Shown here piece by piece: positions 38,701 through 49,339 of a stretch of 64,000 nt of DNA. The stretch is from assembly GCF_008831285.2 (NCBI RefSeq), contig NC_045139.1, forward strand, positions 11,194,704 to 11,258,703. Direction: 5' to 3'. The first letter of the stretch is position 1. Every line of letters begins with the position of its first letter. The notes beneath the pieces were generated by a model. That model did not search any database. It was not told the origin of the DNA and saw only the letters and a program-made list of their open reading frames with translations. Both the position numbers and the translations under genes were made by a program. This DNA comes from Nymphaea colorata (lineage: Eukaryota; Streptophyta; Magnoliopsida; Nymphaeales; Nymphaeaceae).

Positions 38701-41642
38701 CTTGTCGAACCGGGTCGACGCCCAAAAACCCGCCCTAGTCCTTGAATAAACTCGGTTGAGCGGTAGACTCAACAAAAGTGGATCCGGGTCCCGTCCTAGA
38801 TCCACCAAAACAATCCGCAATCCCAATCTGACTTCTTTTACCGCTCAGATTGGGGATACAGACTCACGGGTCCAACCTGCTGGTACATTCCGCACCCGTA
38901 TGCAACATTCAACACCCGCCGTGTCCCGTTGGAGTGTTGTTGGTCGCTCGACGTATCCCGCCTTATCGAGGCGTGTCCCTTCCTAATCGTTTTTTAACAT
39001 GTCCCGCCATACATCCTCGCGTGTTCCACCTCATAACTCACCATTCGTGTCCTGATTGTGTCCTACTCGAGTGTCCTTTGTTTCCTGGCATGTCCCGCAT
39101 CACCTATTTCCATGTCCCGCCCTAGAATGCCTTGGACGCGTCCTAGACTCGCTCTTCTTGTTTGTCCCTGGCTGTTTTCCCTGTCCCGACCGCTTGTCTC
39201 ACACGTTTCAGGCTGAACCCAGCTGCACCTGGTCAGATCTGACCGAGTTCTACCTTGGGTCGAGTCCCTTCTAGTCCGAGGATGAACTTGCTGCGCTCGA
39301 GGGCTGATTGGCCTCAACCACGCCCAACCATCTGTGCTGGAGAATTCGGCCCATTTGGCTGAGGGACTGGGATTAACCTCCCTTCGCAAAACGCTGCCCT
39401 CTCGACACGGCTTGACCCTACGACGCCTCAATGTCTCTCGAATAACCCTTGATCACAGGAAGGCCTCTGTAGCGGGTGACTCTTGCCTGGGTTGGCCCGA
39501 CACTGCTGCACCACTACGAAGGGTCGAAGGTGCTAACTTCTCTTGGCTGCCACCCTTGATGATCGCCCATACGGATAGCCTTACTAGATTTCTGCTTCGA
39601 TCTCTCGCATAGGCTTCTAGCCTCACTCGATTGCTGCTGCGGTGGTCTGTGCATAAGCCCTGCGTCGATAGCCTCCCTTGCATGCAGAGAGGACCTTGAG
39701 AGTGAGCATGCGGTGTATTAACCCCCCTAATGCGTGGAAGGCCCTGGTGGACGACGAGCATGTGCCAACAACTTAGCCTCCATCGGCGTGGATACGGCTG
39801 CCCTCGGCCATCATGGCCGGGTGGGGGTAGGCCCATATCAATGCCATTAAGAGACTAAGAACAACTTCTAAAATGTACTCCCATGAGTGCACATGATGAA
39901 CAGTGATTTATTAGATAATTGAAAGCAGAGGATTTGAGTACTATTCATAATTTGGAAGAACTATGCTCTACTTATTGGCTCACATATAAAATTGTGTTTC
40001 CTTCTGTAGGCACAAGTTTGAGTACTCTGTTGATGGGGTAATAACGGCTTATCTAGCTGGTGGTATTCAAGCATCTATCATGGTTCCTGAAAGCTGGCCC
40101 ATGTCTGACTCTGCTTTGAGATTGCTGTCATTAAAGAATTTAAATTTCCATTCAAAGGATGTTTCAGTTGGTTCTCTTCACAAGTTAGAGGTATGTTAGA
40201 TGTTCACAAATTTTATATGCAATGCATGTTATAACCTGACATTCCTGTCAATAATCCACCATGGGAGGTCCATTTTTGGTTTGTAGGCTAGGATGGGCTA
40301 TTACCTTCCTGACCTCTCATTGGTGGTTAATATCATTGTTTCTGCCGTACACATTTTTCCTGTAATTTTCTGTGCGAAGTTAGTTCACAAACTAGCTTTT
40401 TTCAAATAATGAGGTTCCTGCTAAAGCTTTCTTTTGTGTTTCATTATTGGATTTTGCTTGTTCAGAGGATTCTTTTAGGTCCTTCAACTGCTTGTTATAT
40501 TGTATCGCATGTAACTGATTGTCTACCTAGCGGTCAATTTTGTTTGCTGGTAAATCGTGCTTCTTGTTGCTCTGGCATGTGCAGTTGTTACATTTCAAAA
40601 CAAGATTCATAGCAATAATGTGTACGGGCCAAAAGTCTCCTTTTCATGCAGTGATGCAGCTTTGTTTGCATTGCGTTCACTTGGGTCCGAATGAGTCCTC
40701 TGTCTGCCTTATTTTTCATTTATAGCCAACTTCCCTTATGGGTCTGACTGATGAGCATATGGAAAACCCATTTTTGGAACTGATATATGAAACATTGACA
40801 AAAGAATGGAGGTAGGAAGAAAAAATTAATGAGTGAAAGATTAAAATCAGGGAAAAAATTTGCTTATTAGAAAAACCGTTGGTCACTTGTGTAAGAATAT
40901 TTCAAGTAATGTACATTTACAGAAGCAGAAGATTTTGGCAAAAGCATCAACTAATAGACTTGCTCTCGACAAAATAATTTAGAACAATGCAAAGGAAATC
41001 GTGGAGAAACCTTGATGTGTTGCACTGCGATAGAGGAAGAAGCGTGTTCATCTGTTTGAACAAAAAGGGAGCCGCACTTTGCTTCTTTACTGTTTTTTTC
41101 CTATGGAAGCTGCATACGGATTGTATTGAAATGATTTACAGAAGAGGAAAGAAAGTACTATGACGGATCTATTTTTCGTGTACTTCAAATTTCTCCTTTG
41201 CAAATGCCAAACTTTTAAAATATATATGAACTGGAGTTCCTAGTGATCCTGGACCAGCGTGTCTACCTATATCCTTTGTAATTGTATATGCACACACATC
41301 CACAATTTGCAAAAAAAATGCTGAGCATCTTATCGAGCTTTTCAAGGAACAGGGTTAGGCGTGAGCTCTGCTGGTTTATCTGGAAAAAGTCGGCGAATAA
41401 CGTTCATAGTTTCTGTCTGATGCACAATTGTCCAATTGCTTTCCAGTTAGCTGTACAATTTCCTTATGCTACCTATTGCTCAAATTTGAATATCTTGTGC
41501 ATGAACGGCCAACTGATGAACATCTATGCCTTGTCAGGAGTTAGCGAATTCATTGGATTCAGAGAGGCGTTACAATCTTCTCAATTTTGTGGAGGCCATT
41601 GAACAAATCCTTAAAGAGCAGCTGAGTTCGGATAATCTCTGA
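25458..41642 (+). CDS. conserved coiled-coil-containing protein of unknown function (12 exons)
   Basis: Exons: 25458-25528 (donor uncertain, 25570 also keeps frame), 25631-25736, 25908-25971, 27113-27214, 27292-27356, 28313-28399, 30797-30876, 34920-35136, 35591-35646, 37203-37334, 40010-40190 and 41538-41642. They join in frame into about 421 aa. The N-terminal half is charged and helical with coiled-coil character (for example DNKREELEKIRIENLS, then EGLVEKRKVELDCIEDLK). The C-terminal half looks globular, with alternating strand-like and helical stretches (TRELVDVEIFPNDVLIDDI, SPLEWMVRKVQQRIL, then a block ending in a long helix NLLNFVEAIEQIL). That pattern faintly recalls RWD-type kinetochore proteins, but this is only an impression. 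I do not recognise a family and assign no function. Introns 7 and 10 hold six transposon insertions. There is no signal peptide or membrane segment. Exon phases match throughout, so the gene appears intact. Confidence 0.78.
29403..29880. mobile_element. hAT-like MITE in intron 6, perfect 8-bp TSD
   Basis: A 478-bp element flanked by GTGGGAGT at 29395-29402 and 29881-29888. Inverted ends are CTTTCTCACATGGGTAC and CTATATCACATACGTAC. Subterminal GTACTG/GGTAC words are tandemly repeated on the left, and a TA/CA microsatellite lies at about 29763-29796. No coding sequence. Confidence 0.82.
31032..32271. mobile_element. hAT-like non-autonomous element in intron 7
   Basis: A 1240-bp element with inverted ends CTATGTTACATGGGTA and CTATGTCACACGGGTA, related to the element at 29403. 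Flanks AATTTTAG and ATTTATAG match at 6 of 8 positions, consistent with an old hAT duplication. Internal open frames resemble no transposase. Confidence 0.7.
32340..32918. mobile_element. hAT-like MITE family copy (copy 4) in intron 7, interrupted by a solo LTR
   Basis: Inverted ends TAAGGCTGGGCAACGAGCCC and TAGGCCTAGGCATCGGGC belong to the family at 21484. Flanks TGAAATAG and TGAAACAA match at 6 of 8 positions. The AT core is split by the LTR at 32554-32776; without it the element is about 350 bp. Confidence 0.7.
32554..32776. mobile_element. solo LTR (223 bp), Ty1/copia-like, nested in a MITE
   Basis: Starts TGTTGAAATTAG and ends CATCACGTAACA, giving TGTT/AACA inverted ends. It is flanked by a perfect 5-bp duplication ATTAT at 32549-32553 and 32777-32781. 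Inside are a TATTTAAGAG TATA-like signal followed by TTAGGGTT, and an AATAAAG polyadenylation-like signal near the end, in the order expected for a plus-strand LTR. No second LTR or internal domain is present, so it is the product of LTR-LTR recombination. Confidence 0.82.
33256..33964. mobile_element. hAT-like element in intron 7 with palindromic GTATCGTACGATAC repeats, perfect 8-bp TSD
   Basis: A 709-bp element flanked by CTTCTTGC at 33248-33255 and 33965-33972. Termini CAATGTTGTA and CAGTGTTGTA (reverse complement) fit the hAT CAGTGTTGTA pattern. Both subterminal regions are filled with CGTATCGTA/TACGATACG words, denser on the right. On the minus strand near 33473-33557 a Glu/Asp/Asn-rich stretch ends in a stop, like the acidic tails of hAT transposases; this could be a remnant of the parent gene. 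Confidence 0.82.
37592..39840. mobile_element. 2.25-kb GC-rich LTR-like insertion in intron 10
   Basis: Bounded by TGATA on the left and TATCA on the right, the TG...CA pattern of LTRs. The 5-bp flanks are ATGCT (37587-37591) and ATGCC (39841-39845), matching at 4 of 5 positions. Base composition rises sharply inside and falls at both edges. No protease, RT or integrase motif was found. Short degenerate repeats of GTGTCCCGCC occur around 38920-39130. The best reading is a solo LTR of a large-LTR element, perhaps Ty3-type. A complete non-coding element remains possible. Confidence 0.6.
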
Positions 41643-41651
41643 CTCGCAGTG

Positions 41652-41656
<5 letters not shown>

Positions 41657-41692
<36 letters not shown>
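41657..41692. repeat. GA microsatellite in the 3'UTR of the 12-exon gene
   Basis: (GA)n with one interruption, starting about 15 bp after the stop codon. Confidence 0.8.
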
Positions 41693-41693
<1 letters not shown>

Positions 41694-42149
41694 GGTTAGC
41701 TAGTTTTTCTCTATGCTTTGCACCAAGCAACTTTCTTGAGCAGCGAACTTTTTACACCTATGAATTCATCGATAGGCACCATCTCATGATCGAAGTTCGT
41801 GGGCTTATCCAATCTAATAAAATGGTTTGGTACAAAATCGTACTAATGTAATTGTTTGAGAATGCAGCCCTCGTCTAATTTTCCCGCAGAATCTTAGTTT
41901 CTTCGCCTATGCTGGATTGCGTCTCTCGGGAACATAAGAATATCAAACACTATTACGGAATTGAGTTTTGTTCCGATTTTAAAAAAGTTGGGACAGGCAT
42001 AGAGGTGATGAAAGGGGGCGCAGCCACAACCTTTGTCCTTAATTTGCAAGGCATCACACCCAGCGTCTTTACCTTAATTTTATATTCATGGGAATCAAAT
42101 CTGAGATGCATTGTGTATGTGCTGTATAGGTCCGACCAGCTGCACTACC

Positions 42150-42269
42150 GGCTGGTTGAGAGCAGTCTCATTTTTGGAGTGGTTTTATGAGACAATAACT
42201 ACAGCAACAGGCTGGTTGGAAAGCAGTCTCATTTTTGGACTGGTTTTTTGAGACGGTATCTACAGCCAT
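42150..42269. repeat. 60-bp tandem duplication
   Basis: Two adjacent units start GGCTGGTTG and share GCAGTCTCATTTTTGGA, TGGTTTT and GAGAC; about 85% alike by eye. Confidence 0.8.
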
Positions 42270-43114
42270 AGGTGTGGATGGACTAGTATCCTTGAGGGGG
42301 CGTTTGATTGCCCAGACAAACGTCCGTAGATAGGAATCAATCGATAAGTGTCCATGGACCAAAAAATGCATGCTGTGTATGATATGCACGGACATATATG
42401 TGTGGATTCCTCTCCCTCTGTTTGATAAAACAGAGATAAGAATTTAAGGGGCAAAAATGGTTGCAACTGTTTCCTGCCACTTTAACAATGGTAACTCAAA
42501 CAGTTTACTAGGCTACCCGTTTTATAGGTGTTAATCAAGAAACACAAAAAACTGTTATTTCTTGCTAATGAACAAAGCCCGGTCAATACAAACGTAGGAT
42601 TTAATTTTTTGGTTCACGGTCGATCGTCTCATTTAGTTACGACAAACCCAGGACGATATTAGGTTTGCCATAGTTTTAGCAGAATGCGGATTCGCTTGTT
42701 ACGTGGACTGATAAGCTGCTGGATCCATGTTAGCTCCATTATATTGCAATATTTCCACAATTATGACCGTCCGGCATATATATGACCGTCTAGTGCCTGA
42801 AATGTATACAACTACATGTTTCCTAAAAAATAAGAAATAAAAAAAATTTGTTGGACTCCTATGGATCAGTTGCAAGCGTTCAAAAAATCGATGATCACAA
42901 AATCTGATTTCTTCTTTCGATAAGGTTTTTTTTTTTTTTAAATAGTATACTTTCGGACCATCCAACCACTATTTATGTGGGATATGATAATGCCCACAAA
43001 ATAACAACGTTGACAATAAAATTCTCACACGCAAGTGCACTAAAATAATATTTTATTAAAAAAAGAAGCAAACGGGTTGAGTCTAGTTTCCTTTTACCAT
43101 GAAGGAAGTAGTGT
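42270..43114. other. intergenic, no recognised gene
   Basis: GGGGGCGTTTGATTG near 42294 resembles a MITE end, but no partner was found. Otherwise featureless. Confidence 0.4.
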
Positions 43115-43348
43115 CTGGTTATGGGGCCTGGTTACCCAGCACTTGGCCTGATCGGGCCTGGTTACCCAGTTCTTGGCCCGATCGGGCCTGGGCCCGAAAA
43201 AATCAGTTCAATAGGATTCGATTTGGACTGTATTTTATTTTTAAAAAACTTTATTTTATATTTTAAAAATATTCTTTTTTATTTTAACGAGGCTGGGCCC
43301 AAGCCAGAACTTTGACTCTTAGGTGTCTGGCCCGATGCCCAAGCCTAG
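43115..43348. mobile_element. hAT-like MITE family copy (copy 5)
   Basis: Two tandem versions of GGCCTGATCGGGCCTGG and GGCCCGATCGGGCCTGG lead into the AT-rich core. The right end (reverse complement CTAGGCTTGGGCATCGGGCC) matches the family. The left terminus is altered. Confidence 0.6.
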
Positions 43349-43599
43349 CCTTAGACATACATATCGGTTGCTACTTTTCAAATAATACCCAATACCTTTT
43401 GGCAATTTCTTATAATTGGAATGATTGCATCTTCTCCTCAATTTGAAGGTGCTTCCTTGGTAATCTAAGCACCCTTTATTTTGCATGTCCTTTTAATTTT
43501 TAGATTTAATTTTTGAAATTTAAATCCAATTATACATTACTAATTTAACATTTTCCTTCAATTTGCGATTGCTAGGACCTACAATTTTCAAACTTATCT

Positions 43600-46100
43600 A
43601 TAGGCGCACCACGCAGCAGTGCAGCAATAGCTTGTGAACATATGTGCCACTTGTTTGTTTCTTGGCACAATATCTAGCACAATTTGTTTCTTTCTCTACC
43701 AACTAACTTTCTAATAAAATGATAATGAATCTCAATGTGAAATGATCGGTTATGAAAGACTAGTCTTTGTCATTGTAATAGCCAACTATATATGGCTGGT
43801 GCTTTAGGTTTTTGGTCCAAATCTAAAATAATCCTCTTCAGGCAACCTACATCTTGTGCTGCAGTAGTAGTTGCAATATATTATGCTTTTCTGGATAATA
43901 CAATTGTATTTTGCTTTTGTGTTGACTAAGATATGAATTTAAATCCCAAATTAAAAAATATATATCTTAAAGTGCTTTTTACTTATCAAATAAGGGTGTT
44001 CAACACTTGCTGTATAGCCAACAAGTTTGAATGTTGTTTATCACTATCTCTATAACCAACAAATTGAAGATCATTTTCAACAAGATGCAATATGCTTCTT
44101 TACTTGTGGGGTTATTTGAGGCAACAAAATTCTTTTCATTTGCAAATATTTGTGCTGAACTTGTTTCTCAATCCCTTCATCAACAAATTTAAGTTTCTCA
44201 AATTAGCCAACTACTTTGTATTTGAGTTCATTTGCATTAGACTTTAAATATATTACTACAACCAAAAAATATATTTTTTCTCGCTTCTTCTCAAATTTAT
44301 CTCTATTATAAAAATTATTGCTTGAAACTCAATGCAATTCAAAATGACTAACCATTGACTTGTACCATGCTTCATATGATGTTTTATGGTATTCGATGAA
44401 AATATTTGTTGCAGTATTCATGACTTCCACAAAAAATTGTTTGGAAGATTAATCACTTCAATATGCCTTTATTATTGAAATGGTAGTATAATTTCATTAT
44501 TCTAAAATGTCATTTTGTTCTGGTATTTTCCTTGCACTTAGTTGCATTTTGGCATGTTTTTTCAATATCTCCAAAATTCACTACACATAAATTCTTCTCA
44601 ATGATCAATTCTTAGAGTGGGTTTGGATGAGACCCTAAAATGGCAAATGGTTAAAGATGATCTTATAAAAATCTAGTTTGGATACAATGATGTTTTAAAA
44701 GGGAGTGACTAACCTAACACCAAAGGTTTTCCACCAAAATTAATGTTGTGCCACTGAAAAACATAAACCAGGTTTTGATAAACTGATTAAAAAAAACCAA
44801 GTTTAGCAAAACATGCTTTTCAAATGGCATCCTTTTTTTACAGCATCATCCAAATCCTACCTTTATTTCTTCAACTTAATTTCATTATCTGCAAAGACTT
44901 TAAATTCTTTGGAAAGAAAAAATGTTTTTGACTATTGTTAGAAAAATTATCAGCAAAAACAAAAAATATATTTTACCATAATTATGAAGCTTGATCGACA
45001 TATTCTTTTTGCTTGAACAATTTTAAACTTTGATAATGAAGTGCCAAAGATTTGGTACATCTAAAATTTCTTTTAACACATGTTGGTGATCACAAAGAGG
45101 GATAGTCAAAACGCAAACAATATTTGTAGCCATATTTACCCTTGTTCTTGTTTGTTGACTATTTTTTCAAATAGTATTGCACTCTATATTATTGAAATTC
45201 ACTTGCTTCTTTGGCATAAGTTTACCAACCCTTAACAATTACATATGATCGTATGAAACGTCACAAATGAATTTGGTTTGGTCTGAATTTAGTTCAAGAT
45301 AATAATGTCTTCGCCTTCAACATGTTGAAATGCCATTTTTATTATTACTTTATCCATAATAGTTTCATCAAGTTTGATGAAATACTTTTTATTTCTAGCC
45401 ATGTAATTAATGTAACTACTTTCCATGTGCTATGTATTATGTGAATCTTGTTCAACTTTCATGCAAGAGAAAATTCTTTGGCTTTTTTATCTACAGATTT
45501 GGTAAAATTAACTTCATGATTCTTGAAACCAATATTTTGAAAGTGATATCATTTTCTACATTTTGTGCACCTAAATCAACATTATTTATATTTATATCCA
45601 TATTTTTTGCATGCATGAGATCATTTTATTTCTTATATTACTTAATTTCTTAAATAAAATAACTATTTAGTCTTTTTTTTTGTTTCAAAAATGAAGTCCT
45701 GTTGAGGACCTTGTTTGAATGACAAATTTCGAGTTTATTGTCACTACTTTGAGAAACTCAAACTTGCAAGATGCTTCGAGGGATCTCATCAACTCTTGTA
45801 ATGATAGAGTTGATAGATCATTTAATTCTATGAGGGTAACTACAACATAGTTGTATTTTTGCAGTAAATTTTTTCAGTTTTCAACTATTTTTCTCTTCAA
45901 CTTTATTGCTATAAGGCCTTATCTATTGGTTGATCTCAACAACTTTATCAAGTAGTGCATCACTTGAACAATTGAAGGTGAAGACAAACACAAGCTATGT
46001 GTCATATTTGCTAATTTTCTTGTTTCCTCTATGTGAGTTGATCACCTCTTGGACGTAGAAGTGATCTTAAATATTAAAATATAACTACGTAGAGATGAAA
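43600..46100 (-). mobile_element. degenerate Ty1/copia remnant, minus strand
   Basis: Translating the minus strand in shifting frames gives gag-like LSLQELMRSLEA (about 45750-45830). Integrase-like VEVMNTATNIFIEY and TSYEAWY follow (about 44370-44450), then a KYIFxV-like block near 44250. RNase H-like pieces are VGYRDSD, AEYIATTTAAQD and HIEIHYHFIRKLVGRE (about 43690-44080). The order gag, integrase, RNase H is right for copia. Most of the reverse transcriptase is missing, and stops and frameshifts are frequent, so this is an old dead copy. LTRs were not identified and the limits are approximate. A Tourist-like MITE sits inside it. Confidence 0.68.
44615..44862. mobile_element. Tourist-like MITE inside the minus-strand copia remnant
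   Basis: The left end GAGTGGGTTTGGATGA and the reverse complement of the right end AGGTAGGATTTGGATGA form inverted repeats. Flanking TTA trinucleotides (44612-44614 and 44863-44865) fit the 3-bp TWA duplication of PIF/Harbinger elements. Confidence 0.55.
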
Positions 46101-46254
46101 ACATTGATTAGATTATGTAAAGCTTACTCCACATTCTATGCTATTAAGATAATGAAACCCTATTTGTTCCTGCTTTTTCAAATAATGAAACACATGATTC
46201 GCATATGTGGTATAGTCATGTTTTTAGTTTATATTTGAAAATATTGTTCAGTAA

Positions 46255-49200
46255 AAGTACTCATGAAATCAACAAAAACTGTGAAACTTGTTCCCTTGCT
46301 GCCAACTTCACTAGGTTCTATTTTCCTATTATTACTAGTCAAAACAATAACACCTTTAGTCATGTTCTTTTTTACATAAAATAGTGGATATCACTTGTTT
46401 TCTTTCACTAGATCATGTTATTTTTTTTAGCATTATTGATTGTTTTAGCAAAAACATTTATGCATACCTATTGTGACATAAACCTAAATCACAAAAGTTC
46501 TCAAAATAATTTTTTAAGTTGGTGGATATATGTTTTCAAATACAAGTTAGATTTGTCTAATTCAACAAGTTCTATCCCTTTTCAAATGATATTCAAACTC
46601 ATTTGGAAAAATAATAGCATTTTGCATAGGCATTTTATGTTGGGACGCTCCAATAAAATGAGATTATTGGACACCAGCAATATTGTTTAGTTTCTTGAAG
46701 TAACTCGACCATTAAAAATCTAAGCAAATGTTTCTTTTAATTTTTGGGGCAAATATGTTTTATAACAACCATTTAATCAAGTGTGTGCCTAACTATCTCC
46801 ACTTCAGGGTCTAGCGAAAAGAAAATTCTTCAAGAAATATTTTAGTATAAGCTTGTGCAATATGACTGTCTCAAAGTAATCATGATTCTAAAGCTGAAAA
46901 TATATGATGTTAATTGACTATTCATTAAGAGAAAATGGTACAAAATCTTTGAAACTTGGAAGCTAGTTCCATCTTTGTTAGTGAAAATGTCATATTTTTT
47001 ATGAAACTGTTTTTCCATCTGGAGACCAAAAGTTCTTTATTGATTTGGATCTTGTTGAGCAAGAGGCAGAACCAGCATATTAAACTAAACAACATTATCT
47101 TCATAAATATGATTACAACCTTGTTGAGTCGTGCCCTTTTTGTTAGATTTAGGACAAGTCCAAATTGGGTGGTTGAAATTGATTTGTTAGTATTCAATGA
47201 AAGTTGGCTTGTTAATGGGATGATTTGGAATTATGGTAATAGGGCCTGCAGTGATATTCTAATTTAATTGGATGATCAAATCTTGATGGAGACTGTTGTT
47301 TACAGAAACGCTCGGTGATCCATCTTTGTGGGCTCTAGGAGTTAGGTTCAATTCAATAGACTTAGATGGAAGCATTGGTTGAGGGTCTGCTTTAAGGGGT
47401 TGTTTGGGTGGAGGGAAAAGAAAGGAAAGGGAGGAATGAAAAGGAAAGTGAGAGAAAAAAAATGGGAAAGGAAAGGAGAGAAAAGGAAATGAATGGAAAG
47501 AAATTATTATAAAATTTGTTTGGAGAAAAAAAATGAACAACCTTTTTCCTTGAGTTATCATATTTTTTGTTTTCTTTTTTTTTTCTCCTCCTTAATTAAC
47601 CAACCAAACACCAAATTGACTACTATTTTCCTTCCTTTCCTCTGCTTTCCCTCCATCCAAACAAGCTGTAAAGGACTGAATAGTGGGCAATTTAATTTTT
47701 TTGGTAGAAAGTGTTTGGATAAATGTTTTATTATTTGCAATGAGTTTTGCTCTACAAAAGTTATTCAACTACTATGTTCATGGTTTTTATAATGAGTGTT
47801 TTTTTTTTTTGCTATTGTCAGTCTTTGTTACAAGTATTTTTTTTTGTTTTTCTTTTTGTGATGGCTGTTGTAAATTCTTTTATTTTTTGATTGTTTGTAG
47901 TCATTTCTGTTGCTAATAAAATTTCAATTCCAACCCTAGAATGGTTGTTGAGGTTTATGCCAATCCATCACTCATCCTCTTCTCAGTCAGCTTGTTGTCC
48001 ATTCACACATTCTTGCATTTTCTTGTCTCTTTAATTATCACTATTTCCTAGTCAATAAATATGTCATTGACGAATCACCTGAGAATCTTATGACAGTGAA
48101 AGACCGTCATATATAACTGAATTAAAGTATCTTCAACAAAACAATACTTATCATGTTGTTGCTTTCAGATAAACATGTTGTTTGTTCTACATGGTTCTAC
48201 AAAATCAAGTACAATTTTGATGAGAGAGTATAACAAAGTGCAAGGCATGCTCTTAGTTCATGAATATACTCAATAGGAATGACTAATTGCCACAACATCT
48301 TTGCCCATGTTGTTATTGTTATTGGTGTCTATATAATGTCTTCTTTCTACCACATGTACTAAAAGTTGGCCTCATACTAACTTGATGTCAATATTAATGC
48401 ATTTTTTTTGTGGTGATTAGGGTGAAAAAAATTACATGAAATCACCTCTTAGCTATGGTCAACATAGGAGAACTCATGTACGTTTCACTCAAAAAATGAT
48501 TATATGGTTTTAAAAATTTAAGACAGTAGTTCTCTAGATTCTTTTGTTCAAAAAATGGAAAAAAATATTTATTTTTGCATATGTGGATGACATATTAATA
48601 ATTGTTGATGAATATTTCAATATTAGTAAGATGAAACAGTTCCTTGGTAAAATGGTTTTATGTCAATAATTTAGAAAATGTTAAATACTTTTTCCTAATA
48701 GAAGTTGTTTGATCACAAGAAATGATATTTCTCATTTGATAGGAATATTCCTTGGATGTACAAAAGGAAAGAGTTTTTTTTTTTAATATTTCTATATATC
48801 AACAAAAGAAAAAATGTTAATAATAGCCAAATGATCAAAAGTAGAGATATTTACAAAGGACTTGTTAGTTTGATTTATATATTTTACCGTTACCTAACCT
48901 CACACACATTGTCTCTAACCTTAACTAATTTATGCATTAAAAACAACCAAAATTCAAATGTGGTCATCAAATTGTTAAGATATATAACAAGGACTCCTAG
49001 ATAAGGCATGATTTTCAAAGCCCAAAAGTAGTTGAGCTTAAGTTGTATGTAGACGTTGTTGGATAGGCTATTGCACTACAAAATTGACAACTAGTCATTG
49101 CACTTTTATAGGAGGACATATTATCTCATAGAGCACAAAGGAAAAATCCATAGGGTCACAATCATTTATTAAAGTTGAATGTAGAAGCATAACAACTAAA

Positions 49201-49287
49201 AAATGTGAAAATATTGTGGTTAGCTTATATTTGAATGAACTTTGTTGTAAGTGAAGTTTGCCAATCACATTATAGTGACAATAAGGC

Positions 49288-49300
<13 letters not shown>
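46255..49300 (+). mobile_element. degenerate Ty1/copia remnant, plus strand
   Basis: In broken frames the plus strand gives a GAG-pre-integrase-like CETCSLAAN (near 46285). RT pieces follow: SDKHVVCSTWFYKIKYNFDE (near 48165-48225) and the catalytic-box FAYVDDILIIVDE (YVDD at 48580-48591). An RNase H-like block FIGGHIIS, stop, STKEKSIGSQSFIKVEC lies at about 49107-49187, where TAG replaces the usual Trp. Order and orientation fit copia pol. Much integrase sequence is unrecognisable and a Tourist-like MITE interrupts it. A possible 3' LTR starts at TGTTAAATATAT (49529), after a short purine stretch, but its end and a 5' partner were not found. Confidence 0.7.
47396..47668. mobile_element. Tourist-like MITE inside the plus-strand copia remnant
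   Basis: The left end GGGGTTGTTTGGGTGGAGGG and the reverse complement of the right end CAGCTTGTTTGGATGGAGGG are inverted repeats. Flanks are TAA at 47393-47395 and 47669-47671. The left arm is a long GGAAAG-type purine tract and the right arm is pyrimidine-rich. No coding sequence. Confidence 0.75.

Positions 49301-49335
<35 letters not shown>
49291..49335. repeat. TA microsatellite, about 45 bp
   Basis: Uninterrupted (TA)n just downstream of the RNase H-like remnant. Confidence 0.85.

Positions 49336-49339
<4 letters not shown>

Noticed and set aside
37584..39836. Several overlapping open frames of 60-127 codons in a GC-rich block
   Set aside because: High GC lowers stop frequency. None matches a known protein, and the block has LTR-like ends inside an intron.
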